A stretch of 64,000 bases of DNA from Nitrospira sp. (GTDB lineage Bacteria; Nitrospirota; Nitrospiria; Nitrospirales; Nitrospiraceae): assembly GCA_022226935.1 (NCBI GenBank), contig CP092081.1:647176-711175 (forward strand), given 5' to 3'. Shown in pieces: positions 43,684 through 52,655 of the stretch (position 1 is its first letter; each line of letters begins with the position of its first letter). The notes under the pieces were generated by a model. It had not been told where the DNA came from, did no database searches, and worked only from the letters and a program-made list of their open reading frames with translations. The position numbers were made by a program, and so were the translations under genes.

Positions 43684-44748
43684 ATGCTTAGAGAAGATGC
43701 CGCAGGCGATCAGGTTCAGATTCCGGTCGGCGAATCGACCCGAGTGGCCGAGGCGCGCCGCAAGGCCGTTGAATTGGCAGGACGGATCGGCTTGGATGAA
43801 ACGAAGACCGGCGCCTGCGCGGTGATTGCTTCGGAGATGGGCACGAACCTCGTCAAACATGCGACGGATGGTGAAATGTTTCTGAGGCACGTGACACAGG
43901 GGGCGATGCGGGGGATTGAACTCGTGGCGATCGATCGAGGGCCCGGGATAGCGAATGTGAATCACGCATTGAAGGATGGAATGTCCACGGCGGGAAGCAG
44001 CGGCAACGGCCTTGGAGCCATGGTGCGGATGGCGGCCGAATTCGACATTCATTCGTTGCCGGGACGGGGAACCAGTCTCGTGGCCCGCATCTGGAATGGG
44101 GCGGTGCCGGCCCGCCTTGCGTCAGGCATGAAGACCGGCGTGATTCAGACAGCCAAGCCTGGGGAAACTGTTTCCGGGGATGCTTGGCATTCGGAATGCA
44201 CGGGAAACCGCACGCTCTGTGCGGTGGTGGACGGGTTGGGCCACGGAGCACTGGCGGCACAGGCGGCGCAGGTGGCGGTGGAGACCTTGCGCACCCATGC
44301 GGGCGCTCCGCTCACCGAGCAGGTGGATCTTGCGCATCGCGCGCTTCGCCCGACGAGGGGCGTCGCTCTGGGAATCGCAGAAATTCTTCACGATCAAGAG
44401 CTCGTCAAGTTTGTCGGCATTGGAAATATCATGGCGTCCATATGGCAGGCCGGAAGCACCAGAAGCATGGTGTCTCAGAATGGCATTCTCGGCCACCAAA
44501 TCAGGCGCGTGATGGAGTTTCACTATCCATGGTCCGAATCCGCGATATTGGTGATGTGCTCAGACGGAATCAACACCCATTGGGATCTGAATCCTTATAC
44601 CGGGCTGACGGCCCGGGATCCCAGCCTCATTGCCGCCACGCTCTATCGCGACTTTTCCCGTGGGCGGGACGATGCGACGGTGGTCATTCTCAAGAGGTCC
44701 AAGGTTGAGGGGTATCTGGAGGACTCCCATCTGACCCGAAGGGGATGA
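43684..44748 (+). CDS. GHKL ATPase - SpoIIE phosphatase fusion (RsbX-like)
   Basis: Protein of 354 residues. The N-terminal 140 residues are an RsbT/RsbW-like ATPase (SEMGTNLVKHATDGE, DRGPGIANV, GNGLGAM). Residues about 160-345 are a PP2C/SpoIIE phosphatase: SGDAWHS, VVDGLGHG, and a C-terminal GRDDATVVIL carrying the metal-binding aspartates. This combines a kinase-type domain with the RsbX-type phosphatase that resets the stressosome. It follows rsbT directly, and the coupling suggests both phosphorylation and dephosphorylation of the STAS partners. Confidence 0.87.
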   Translation: MLREDAAGDQVQIPVGESTRVAEARRKAVELAGRIGLDETKTGACAVIASEMGTNLVKHATDGEMFLRHVTQGAMRGIELVAIDRGPGIANVNHALKDGMSTAGSSGNGLGAMVRMAAEFDIHSLPGRGTSLVARIWNGAVPARLASGMKTGVIQTAKPGETVSGDAWHSECTGNRTLCAVVDGLGHGALAAQAAQVAVETLRTHAGAPLTEQVDLAHRALRPTRGVALGIAEILHDQELVKFVGIGNIMASIWQAGSTRSMVSQNGILGHQIRRVMEFHYPWSESAILVMCSDGINTHWDLNPYTGLTARDPSLIAATLYRDFSRGRDDATVVILKRSKVEGYLEDSHLTRRG

Positions 44749-44781
44749 CATGATCTGTCCGGTGTCGAAAGGGCGCGCGTC

Positions 44782-46965
44782 ATGAGTTATGCGATCATCA
44801 ATGTCGCCTTGAAATATGAGGACGATGTCGTGGCTGCGCGTCAGCGGGCCAGGCAAATTGCCGGTTTGATCGGCTTTGACGCGCAAGACCAGACACGCAT
44901 TGCGACGGCGGTGTCGGAAATTGCCCGTAACGCCTTTCGGTATGCCAGGAACGGTACGGTGGAGTTCCTGATCGAGGGACAGACCGCTCCGCAGGTCTTG
45001 TTGATTCGTGTGACGGACAGCGGCCCCGGCATCGCCGATTTGAAGCGAATTTTGGAGGGACGGTATCAGTCTGACACGGGGATGGGTGTGGGCCTCATCG
45101 GCGCCAAGCGTTTGATGGACCAATGCGAAATTGACACCGCCGCGGGGAAGGGTACCCGGGTGCTGTTGAAAAAAGTCTTTCCGTCGAGGACCAGACCATT
45201 GGGCGGCAAAGAACTCTCGGGTCTGGTGGATCAATTGATCCAAACGCCCGCGCAGAATGCGCAAGAGGAGTTACGGCAGCAAAACCATGAACTCTTGCGG
45301 GCGCTCGAGGAATTGCGTCTCCGCCAGAACGAACTGGTGCGCATGAATCAGGAGCTGGAGGATACCAATCGAGGCGTCGTGGCGCTCTACGCCGAGTTGG
45401 ATGAAAAAGCCGACCATCTTCGGCGAGCGGACAGTATGAAGACGCGGTTTTTGTCCAATATGAGTCACGAGTTCCGCACGCCCTTGAGTTCGATCCTCGC
45501 GCTGTCCGGATTGCTGCTGGACCGATCCGATGGAGAGCTGACGGCGGAGCAGGATAAACAGGTCCGATTTGTCCGCAAGGCCGCTGAAAGCCTGTTGGAA
45601 CTGGTCAATGACCTCTTGGATCTCGCAAAAATTGAAGCTGGCAAAGTCGATGTGCGGCCGGTCGAGTTTGAAGTCAAGACGATGTTCAGTGCTCTCAGGG
45701 GGATGCTGAAGCCCTTGTTGTCCGGCTCGTCGGTGAATCTTTTCTTCGAAGAGGCGGAGGATCTTCCGACGTTGTACACCGATGAGGGAAAAGTTTCGCA
45801 GATCCTCCGGAACTTTATTTCGAATGCCCTCAAGTTCACAGAGCGGGGAGAGATCCGCGTCACGGCGTCCGTCGATGCGGAGCGCCGCAACATCGCCATT
45901 GCCGTGGCCGACACCGGCATCGGCATCGGCATTCACCCGGCGGATCAATCCCGGATTTTCGAAGAATTCACGCAGCTGGATAGTCCGATTCAGCGGAAGG
46001 TGAAAGGCACAGGGTTGGGGCTGCCGCTCTGTAAAAAACTGGCTGTGCTGCTCGGCGGGCAGGTCACGGTCGAGAGTCAGGTCGGCGTCGGCTCCGTGTT
46101 CGCCTTGGCCATCCCGCTCTATCACGAGAAGGCGTTGGATAACATGCTGAAGCCGGGCGACGAAGCCGAGTGCGAGTTGGACCCTGCTCGCCTTCCCGTG
46201 CTCATCGTCGAGGACCATCCGGAGACGCGGTTGATCTATGACAAGTTTCTGCGGAACAGCCGGTATCAAGCGCTGCTCAGCGGTGGATTGCGTGAGGCCC
46301 GCCGGCTCCTGCATCAAATCCGGCCGTCGGCGATCGTGCTGGACCTCCTGTTATGCGGCGAGGACAGTTGGCAGTGGCTGGCGCATTTGAAATCGGATGA
46401 GAGCACCCGCGACATTCCCATCCTCATCGTCACGACGGTAGAAGATCGGGGCAAGGCGTTCATGCTGGGCGCCGATGCCTATCAAGTCAAACCGATTGAG
46501 GCGTCGGTGTTGATTGCCGAATTGGATCGCCTGACCAAGCGGCCGGCTCACGTGCACCCCCCTGCGCCTGACCGTCCGCGTATCATGATCATCGACGACG
46601 AGGAGTCCTTTCGGTATATCCTCAGGAAGTGCCTGGCGAATATCGACTGCGACGTGACGGAATCCGGCGATGGGATGGAAGGTATTCGGATGTGCCGGGA
46701 ACTTCAGCCCGACCTGATCTTCCTCGATCTCAATATGCCGGGACGATCGGGGTGGCAGTTTCTCCAGGATTTGACGGCCACTGAAAAATTGGCGGGAACG
46801 CCGGTCGTCATTGTGACTTCTCAATCCCTGTCGGACGACGCGAGAACGCTTCTGGAGCAATCCACGCGGGGCATTGTGATGAAAAATGAGCTCTCGGAAG
46901 AGACCATCAATCACGTCGTCGGTGAGCTCATTCCTGACGCTTTCGAGCGCCATCATGGGCGATAA
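44782..46965 (+). CDS. Hybrid histidine kinase with N-terminal RsbT-like domain
   Basis: Protein of 727 residues: an RsbT-like GHKL domain (1-135: VSEIARNAFRYARNG, DSGPGIAD, GMGVGLIGAKR), a coiled coil (about 160-215), a HisKA domain with phospho-acceptor His229 in MSHEFRTPL, a HATPase domain (NFISNALKFTERG, GTGLGLPLCKK) and two receiver domains (IVLDLLL and IFLDLNMPG). It has no transmembrane region. The second GHKL domain in one polypeptide is unusual and may dock to the stressosome STAS proteins. It overlaps the next kinase gene by 11 bases. Confidence 0.88.
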   Translation: MSYAIINVALKYEDDVVAARQRARQIAGLIGFDAQDQTRIATAVSEIARNAFRYARNGTVEFLIEGQTAPQVLLIRVTDSGPGIADLKRILEGRYQSDTGMGVGLIGAKRLMDQCEIDTAAGKGTRVLLKKVFPSRTRPLGGKELSGLVDQLIQTPAQNAQEELRQQNHELLRALEELRLRQNELVRMNQELEDTNRGVVALYAELDEKADHLRRADSMKTRFLSNMSHEFRTPLSSILALSGLLLDRSDGELTAEQDKQVRFVRKAAESLLELVNDLLDLAKIEAGKVDVRPVEFEVKTMFSALRGMLKPLLSGSSVNLFFEEAEDLPTLYTDEGKVSQILRNFISNALKFTERGEIRVTASVDAERRNIAIAVADTGIGIGIHPADQSRIFEEFTQLDSPIQRKVKGTGLGLPLCKKLAVLLGGQVTVESQVGVGSVFALAIPLYHEKALDNMLKPGDEAECELDPARLPVLIVEDHPETRLIYDKFLRNSRYQALLSGGLREARRLLHQIRPSAIVLDLLLCGEDSWQWLAHLKSDESTRDIPILIVTTVEDRGKAFMLGADAYQVKPIEASVLIAELDRLTKRPAHVHPPAPDRPRIMIIDDEESFRYILRKCLANIDCDVTESGDGMEGIRMCRELQPDLIFLDLNMPGRSGWQFLQDLTATEKLAGTPVVIVTSQSLSDDARTLLEQSTRGIVMKNELSEETINHVVGELIPDAFERHHGR

Positions 46966-49927
46966 TCGTTGCCACCCACGAACCGTGAGCGCCACCTTCC
47001 AACATATCATTCTGAATGTCGATGATGACGAGGGCGCCCGGTACGCCAAGACCAAGATTTTTGAGCGAGCGGGCTATCGAGTGGTTGAAGCGGCCAACGG
47101 TGCGGAGACGTTACGGCTCGTGCAGGAGCAACAACCACACCTGGTTCTGCTCGATATCGGGCTGCCGGATATCAGTGGCCTCGAAATCTGTCGCTTGATC
47201 AAGAAGAACCCCTCGACCGAGCATGTGATGGTGTTGCAGGTCTCCGCCTCTTGCGTGCGACCGCAGGAACGCGCGATGGGACTGGATGGCGGCGCGGACG
47301 TCTATCTGAGTGAACCCGTCGAGGCCGACGAGTTGATCGGCGCGGCTAAGGCTCTCTTACGGCTGTATGATCGAGAGCAAGAGAGCCGGGTTCTGCTCAA
47401 GGAACTCACGGAACGGGAACGGTTCATCAAGAGTATGGTCGACGCGGCGCCTTCCACGGTCTATCTCTACGACCTGCGTGAACAACGCAATCTGTACACC
47501 AATGCCCGGTCCGGCGCCACCCTGGGGTATGCGTCGGATGAATTGCAATTTGTCGGTCGAGACACCTTGCAGTCATGGGTCCATCCGGACGACAGGCCGT
47601 CGGTGATGGCTCAGCTGGCGCAATTGCCGGAGCAAGCGGATGGCCAGGTGCTGGAATTTGAGTGCCGGGTTCAGCATCGATCGAAAGAATGGCGCTGGTT
47701 CCTCTGCCGCAACGTCGTGTTTTCCAGAGATGAGAACGGGCAGCCGCGGCAAATTCTGGGGACGGCCCTCGACATTACCGACCGCAAACAGCAAGACGCC
47801 ATTCTGCGCCGCGGGAAAGAGCAACAGGCGCTGTTGCTTGAGATCAGCCGCTTGATCCTGGAAATGCCCGTCGATCGCGCGGCGTGGACCAAGGCCATTT
47901 ACGAGAAAGTCGCGCCCCATCTTGATGTGGATCTTTGCCTGAACTTTCTGGTGGAGCAGAAAACGAAAGGCCTGCAGCTCCTTGTCGGATTGGGTGTGCC
48001 TGACGCGCTGGCGTGGAAAGCTGAGCGGCTCGACCCGGGACAGGCGTTTTGCGGATATGTTCTCGAATGGGGAACATCCGTCGTGGCTGATGCCGAGTTG
48101 ATCGCAGTGGACCCACGCGGCCAATTTGTCCGGGAGATGGGCGCGCGCGCCTATGCCTGTCATCCCTTGAAAGCGAGCAACGGAGAGATCCTGGGAACGC
48201 TGTCGTTCGGGACGAGTCGAAAGGATCGATTTACCGAAGAGGAAATCGGATTTTTACAGACCCTCTGTCATCTCGTGGCATTGGCATGGGAGCGCCACAG
48301 TGTGTCGTCCGCGCTGGGTGAAAGCGAAATGCGGCTCAAGGCGATTGTCGACAGTGCTCTGGACGGCATCATCACGATCGATGATCAGGGAACCATCCAT
48401 AGTGTCAATCCGGCTGTAGCGCGATTGTTCGGGTATCCCTCCGGCATTCTGCTCGGACGTAATATCAGGCTGCTGATGCCGAGTCCCTATTGCCCCGAAG
48501 GAGCATGTGATCCGGGCATTGATCACGAGCTCCATGACTCGCGGGTGAGCGGACTCAGCCGAGAAATGCTGGGCGTTCGGATGGATCGGTCCGGTTTTCC
48601 GGTGGAGCTGGCGATCAGTGAAAACCATCTCGACCATGCCGTCACGTATACGCTGTTGCTACGCGACATCACGGAGAGAAAAAAGGCTCAAGAGCAAACG
48701 CGGCAGTGGACGATCGAACTCGAGCAGCGTGTGTCTGAGCGGACCGAAGAGTTGCTGCTGTCCCGTACGCGCTTGCGGGCGTTGGCGTCAGACCTGACGT
48801 TGACCGAGCAACGAGAACGTCAGCGTCTCGCGACCGAGTTGCACGACTATCTGGCGCAACTGCTGGTGTTTGGTCGTATGAAGCTCAGTCAGGCCAAACG
48901 AGGGAACCTGGGGCCGGCGACTACCCTGGTGAAGGAATTAGACGACATGCTGGACGAGGCGTTGACCTATACCAGATCGTTGGTGGCGCAACTGAGTCCT
49001 CCCGTTCTGCGCGAGTTTGGATTGGTGGTCGCCATCAAATGGTTGGCGGAGCAGATGCGACGACACGACATGACGGTCACGGTGCAATGCGAGGCGGATC
49101 TTACGTCGGTACGCGAGGACCAGGCGGTGTTGATCTTCCAGTCGGCCCGCGAACTGCTGATCAACGTGTCGAAGCATGCGAGGACGTCTCAAGCATCGAT
49201 CGCGGTGTGGATCGAGAAGGGTATGCTCCATCTGTGTGTCGGCGACGAGGGTGTCGGCTTCGATCAGGCGAGCACGACGAATATTGCCGCGCCCATGTTC
49301 GGCCACTTCAGTATCCGAGAACGAATGGAAGCGTTGGGTGGGCGCATGGTCGTCGAGTCGTCCCCCGGCTGTGGGACGAAGATTACTCTGGTCGTGCCCT
49401 ATGCCGGGGGGGCAACCCCGTCAGAGGTTCAATCCCGGTGTGACAACGAACGGGCCTCTTTGCAAAAAAAGGCTGAATCTCCGTCTGTCTCCGCCGTGCT
49501 CGATACGCGGGCGGCATCACCCGAGCCGGCGTCTGCCCATTCTTCCAGAATCCGAGTGCTGTTGGTGGACGACCATACCATGCTTCGCCAAGGGGTTCGA
49601 ACAGTCCTGGAAGGCTACCCTGATATTGAGGTGGTGGGTGAGGCCAACAATGGAGAACAGGCGCTGCTGCTCGCGCAGTCTCTTCAACCGACGATCGTCA
49701 TCATGGATATTAATATGCCGGGTATGGACGGAATTGAAGCGACCAGGCGATTGAAACTGGAGCGGCCCGAGACCTTGGTGATAGGGCTGTCGGTGCACAA
49801 TGATTGGCAGATAGAAGGGGCGATGCGAGAAGCGGGGGCGATCTCTTTTCTGGCTAAGGACGCCGCTATCGAACAGCTGCATGAAACGATTCAGGTCGCC
49901 ATTCGCTCCACTGCTCGAACGGCGTGA
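46955..49927 (+). CDS. Multi-domain hybrid histidine kinase (REC-PAS-GAF-PAS-HisKA_3-HATPase-REC)
   Basis: Cytoplasmic 990-residue protein. ATG 46955 overlaps the previous gene; GTG 46985 is an alternative. It contains an N-terminal receiver (Asp67 in VLLDIGLPD), PAS (about 150-285), GAF (about 290-445), PAS (about 455-590), a coiled segment, a HisKA_3 domain (ELHDYLAQLLVFGRM with the phospho-His), a HATPase (RELLINVSKHAR) and a C-terminal NarL-type receiver (DDHTMLRQGV, IVIMDINMPGMDG) without a DNA-binding domain. Signal input from the stressosome, output to an unlinked regulator, is the likely role. Confidence 0.9.
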   Translation: MGDNRCHPRTVSATFQHIILNVDDDEGARYAKTKIFERAGYRVVEAANGAETLRLVQEQQPHLVLLDIGLPDISGLEICRLIKKNPSTEHVMVLQVSASCVRPQERAMGLDGGADVYLSEPVEADELIGAAKALLRLYDREQESRVLLKELTERERFIKSMVDAAPSTVYLYDLREQRNLYTNARSGATLGYASDELQFVGRDTLQSWVHPDDRPSVMAQLAQLPEQADGQVLEFECRVQHRSKEWRWFLCRNVVFSRDENGQPRQILGTALDITDRKQQDAILRRGKEQQALLLEISRLILEMPVDRAAWTKAIYEKVAPHLDVDLCLNFLVEQKTKGLQLLVGLGVPDALAWKAERLDPGQAFCGYVLEWGTSVVADAELIAVDPRGQFVREMGARAYACHPLKASNGEILGTLSFGTSRKDRFTEEEIGFLQTLCHLVALAWERHSVSSALGESEMRLKAIVDSALDGIITIDDQGTIHSVNPAVARLFGYPSGILLGRNIRLLMPSPYCPEGACDPGIDHELHDSRVSGLSREMLGVRMDRSGFPVELAISENHLDHAVTYTLLLRDITERKKAQEQTRQWTIELEQRVSERTEELLLSRTRLRALASDLTLTEQRERQRLATELHDYLAQLLVFGRMKLSQAKRGNLGPATTLVKELDDMLDEALTYTRSLVAQLSPPVLREFGLVVAIKWLAEQMRRHDMTVTVQCEADLTSVREDQAVLIFQSARELLINVSKHARTSQASIAVWIEKGMLHLCVGDEGVGFDQASTTNIAAPMFGHFSIRERMEALGGRMVVESSPGCGTKITLVVPYAGGATPSEVQSRCDNERASLQKKAESPSVSAVLDTRAASPEPASAHSSRIRVLLVDDHTMLRQGVRTVLEGYPDIEVVGEANNGEQALLLAQSLQPTIVIMDINMPGMDGIEATRRLKLERPETLVIGLSVHNDWQIEGAMREAGAISFLAKDAAIEQLHETIQVAIRSTARTA

Positions 49928-49966
49928 AGGCCGGATGTGATCTGAGCGCACGCGCAACAGCCGTTG

Positions 49967-51190
49967 CTACTCTGTGCAGTCGAATGGTCGGCGGTGAACG
50001 CCAAAAGAAGGGCCGGAAGAAACGATAATTCCGATGACGGCGATAAACGAAAACAGTGCGCCTGCGTAAAACGTGAACGCCGCGCCCAGCCGGTCCCACA
50101 AGAATCCCGCCAGCACGCTGGCGAAGAGCATGGCCAGTCCGCAGGCCAGGTTGAAACACCCGTAGGCGGTTCCTCGCAGATCAGGCGGCGCCGCATCAGC
50201 CACCATCGCGGCAAGCAAGCCCTGCGTCATCCCCAGGTGAATGCCCCACAGCGCCACTCCTCCCAACACGACGCCCCAGTGGTCGGTCGTCGCCAGAACC
50301 ACATCGGCTGCAATCAGTACCAGCAGGCCGAATGTGAGCATGGTCTTGTGGTTGGTTCTGTCCGAGAGTTTGCCGAAGGGATAGGCAGAGGACGCATATA
50401 CGAGATTCATCGCGACCATCACCAGGGGAATGAAGGCGAGGGGAATGCCCCCCTGCTGGGCGCGCAACACCAGAAATGCTTCGCTGAAGCGCGCCAGGGT
50501 GACTACGGCGCCGATTCCCACGACCCACCAGAAGGCCGGCCTGAGCCGACTCAAATTTTCACGACTGATCGGATTGGCTCGACGGGAGGATGGTGCTGAA
50601 GCTGGCTCTTGTAGGCCGAACAGCAGTAGCGCGACGGCCATCGTGCCCGGTATGACGGCCACCCAGAAGACCGCGCGAAAATCGTCGGCCCACAGCAGCA
50701 TCAGCCCGGTTGCGAGCAACGGCCCGAGAAATGCGCCCACGGTATCGAGAGCTTGCCGGAGGCCGAACGCCGCGCCCCGCAACTGCGGCGGAGCGATATC
50801 CGCGACCAGGGCGTCGCGAGGCGCGCCGCGTATACCCTTTCCCACTCGATCCACCAGGCGGGCGGTCAGCAGGACGCCGAGATTGGGCGCCAGCGCGAAC
50901 AGCGGTTTGGTGAGCGCGCCCAGGGTATATCCGAATACCGCCAGCTCCTTGCGCTTGCCGAGATAATCGCTCAATGTGCCTGAAAAAATTTTGACGACGA
51001 GGGCCAGCGATTCCGCCAACCCTTCCACGAGTCCCACCGCAATCGTCCCCGCGCCGAGCGTCGTGACCATGAACAGCGGCAGCAGGCTGTGGATCATTTC
51101 CGAGGAAATGTCCATCAGCAGGCTGACAAAACCGAGAATCCAGATGCCTGAAGGCAATCTGCGAAGCGAAGCGTCGGGAGATATGCGCAT
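49967..51190 (-). CDS. MFS transporter
   Basis: Integral membrane protein of 407 residues with about 12 helices. The first-half loop between helices 2 and 3 reads GTLSDYLGKRKELAVFGY, a typical MFS motif, with DRVGKGIRGAPRDALVAD and GKLSDRTNHK as the second-half equivalent. The relatives are efflux pumps and other export carriers of the MFS1 family. Substrate unknown. It converges with the hybrid kinase gene; ATG 51190 is the start used. Confidence 0.87.
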   Translation of the reverse strand: MRISPDASLRRLPSGIWILGFVSLLMDISSEMIHSLLPLFMVTTLGAGTIAVGLVEGLAESLALVVKIFSGTLSDYLGKRKELAVFGYTLGALTKPLFALAPNLGVLLTARLVDRVGKGIRGAPRDALVADIAPPQLRGAAFGLRQALDTVGAFLGPLLATGLMLLWADDFRAVFWVAVIPGTMAVALLLFGLQEPASAPSSRRANPISRENLSRLRPAFWWVVGIGAVVTLARFSEAFLVLRAQQGGIPLAFIPLVMVAMNLVYASSAYPFGKLSDRTNHKTMLTFGLLVLIAADVVLATTDHWGVVLGGVALWGIHLGMTQGLLAAMVADAAPPDLRGTAYGCFNLACGLAMLFASVLAGFLWDRLGAAFTFYAGALFSFIAVIGIIVSSGPSFGVHRRPFDCTE

Positions 51191-51271
51191 AACAATCGGC
51201 GCCGTGACTCGGCGATTGAACCGGTAGAGCTGTTCGGCGGAACAGATTATAGGAACTGCCGGGCATGACTG

Positions 51272-51685
51272 TCATGTGGGATTCCGCAGAGTCGGGTAGA
51301 GCGTCAGCAGATCGTCGCCTTGCCTCCAATCGTATCGCGTCACGTCGACGAGATGGCCTTCCTCTTCACGATCGATCCACAATTCCCATTGACCGTCTTG
51401 ATGGGGATCGTACCAGTAAAAGAGAGGGTGCAACGCCACATCCGGTTCCTGTGAGGCAGGATCGTCGTAAGAGATGCCAAGAATGTGGCGAGCCGTGCGA
51501 TAGTCCACATGGCCGTTCCCTCGCAGTGAATAGTCGCGAAACAGCAACCCGACTACTGCATCAAAGGTTTGTTCAATGAGCAATTCATCTCCCGGTTCAT
51601 GTGGCAAGAGAGGTTCAGCGTGAGAGGAGATCGGCCATATGAGGCAGAGAGACAAGACGGCCGGCAAGCAATAGGTCCATTTCAT
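51272..51685 (-). CDS. Exported protein of unknown function
   Basis: Protein of 137 residues with a signal peptide (LPAVLSLCLIWPISSHA). The mature part is acidic, with RDYSLRGNGHVDYRTAR and DPHQDGQWELWIDREE; the last fits a Ca2+-binding-like DxDxDG loop only loosely. No family is recognised. The start is ATG 51685; a good GGGAGG site lies rather far upstream. Confidence 0.62.
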   Translation of the reverse strand: MKWTYCLPAVLSLCLIWPISSHAEPLLPHEPGDELLIEQTFDAVVGLLFRDYSLRGNGHVDYRTARHILGISYDDPASQEPDVALHPLFYWYDPHQDGQWELWIDREEEGHLVDVTRYDWRQGDDLLTLYPTLRNPT

Positions 51686-51957
51686 TTCATGTTCATGGCA
51701 TCCTCCCTTCGCCTTCTGGATGTGGGCCTAGCTCATCTTTGCGCTCCTTCTCTCTCCGGTACCCTGGAGATCTGCCTAGTTCAGGGCGTTCAACTCCCTA
51801 AGTAAGAAAAATGGAGACGGGGCCTGGCATAGGGGGCATACCATTGATGTGCAACGTCATTCGTTGAGGGACACCCTTGTGGGGGGTCCGTTGCCAGGCG
51901 GATCGGTACACGCGTGCTCAGCGGAGGTGAACAGGCGGGAGCAACGTGGAGCAGGAG

Positions 51958-52491
51958 TTAGACGCAAGGGTGATCGGAGAACAAAACGATGGGTAGTTGC
52001 CTCTGAGACACATGCAGGACCAAGCCGCCAAACAATCGAGGCAGGAATGTGAGGTCTTGTCTTTGTTGCACGGCGACGGCGGCTCGAATTGTTGCGGCCC
52101 AGACCTGCTGCTCGTCATCCGTTGCTAAGGCCCTATTTTTGAGATGTAGGAGGCGGCCCTGATGCCAGGCTTCGAGCGTGCGCTGTTCGCTTTCGCTGCG
52201 TTGAGCGTCGTCGGGCTTGCCGGCGCCCAATATCAGGCGGCCGGTTCGGAGTGCGGTCCCGACCTCGTCGCGCAGGGTTGCACAATCGATCCGCACGGCG
52301 CGGATACGATGTAGCGAGTAGAACGCCTCCTCGTCTGCCACATATTGCCGAAAGTCGTTCAGGTCGGACAGGGGATAGGTGTGAATATTCAGGATTCGGC
52401 AGATAGGCGGCGGGCACCAGACGAGAAAGAGTGTGACGGCCAGCGCCGCCACCCCGGCCAGCATGAATATCGTCTTGCGGTGACGATTCAC
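51958..52491 (-). CDS. Membrane-anchored protein of unknown function
   Basis: Protein of 177 residues starting at GTG 52491 with GGGAG upstream. One N-terminal anchor (IFMLAGVAALAVTLFLVW) is followed by a periplasmic helical region containing CPPPICRILN and a pair of further cysteines (CATLRD and the terminal HPCV). No domain is recognised. It may be co-transcribed with the minus-strand genes on either side. Confidence 0.6.
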   Translation of the reverse strand: MNRHRKTIFMLAGVAALAVTLFLVWCPPPICRILNIHTYPLSDLNDFRQYVADEEAFYSLHRIRAVRIDCATLRDEVGTALRTGRLILGAGKPDDAQRSESEQRTLEAWHQGRLLHLKNRALATDDEQQVWAATIRAAVAVQQRQDLTFLPRLFGGLVLHVSQRQLPIVLFSDHPCV

Positions 52492-52655
52492 GTTGATCTC
52501 CCGAGCCCATCATCGGCGAGCGAAACGGTGCTGTCCTGAATTACACCCCCACGTCATTTCTCTGCGTCCATCCATCTGTGCCTCGTCCTCACCAGGTTGG
52601 CGCGTGTCTGAGTGGGTCTCATTCGAGCGCCAAGATGCGGCTCCATCGTCCTTCA

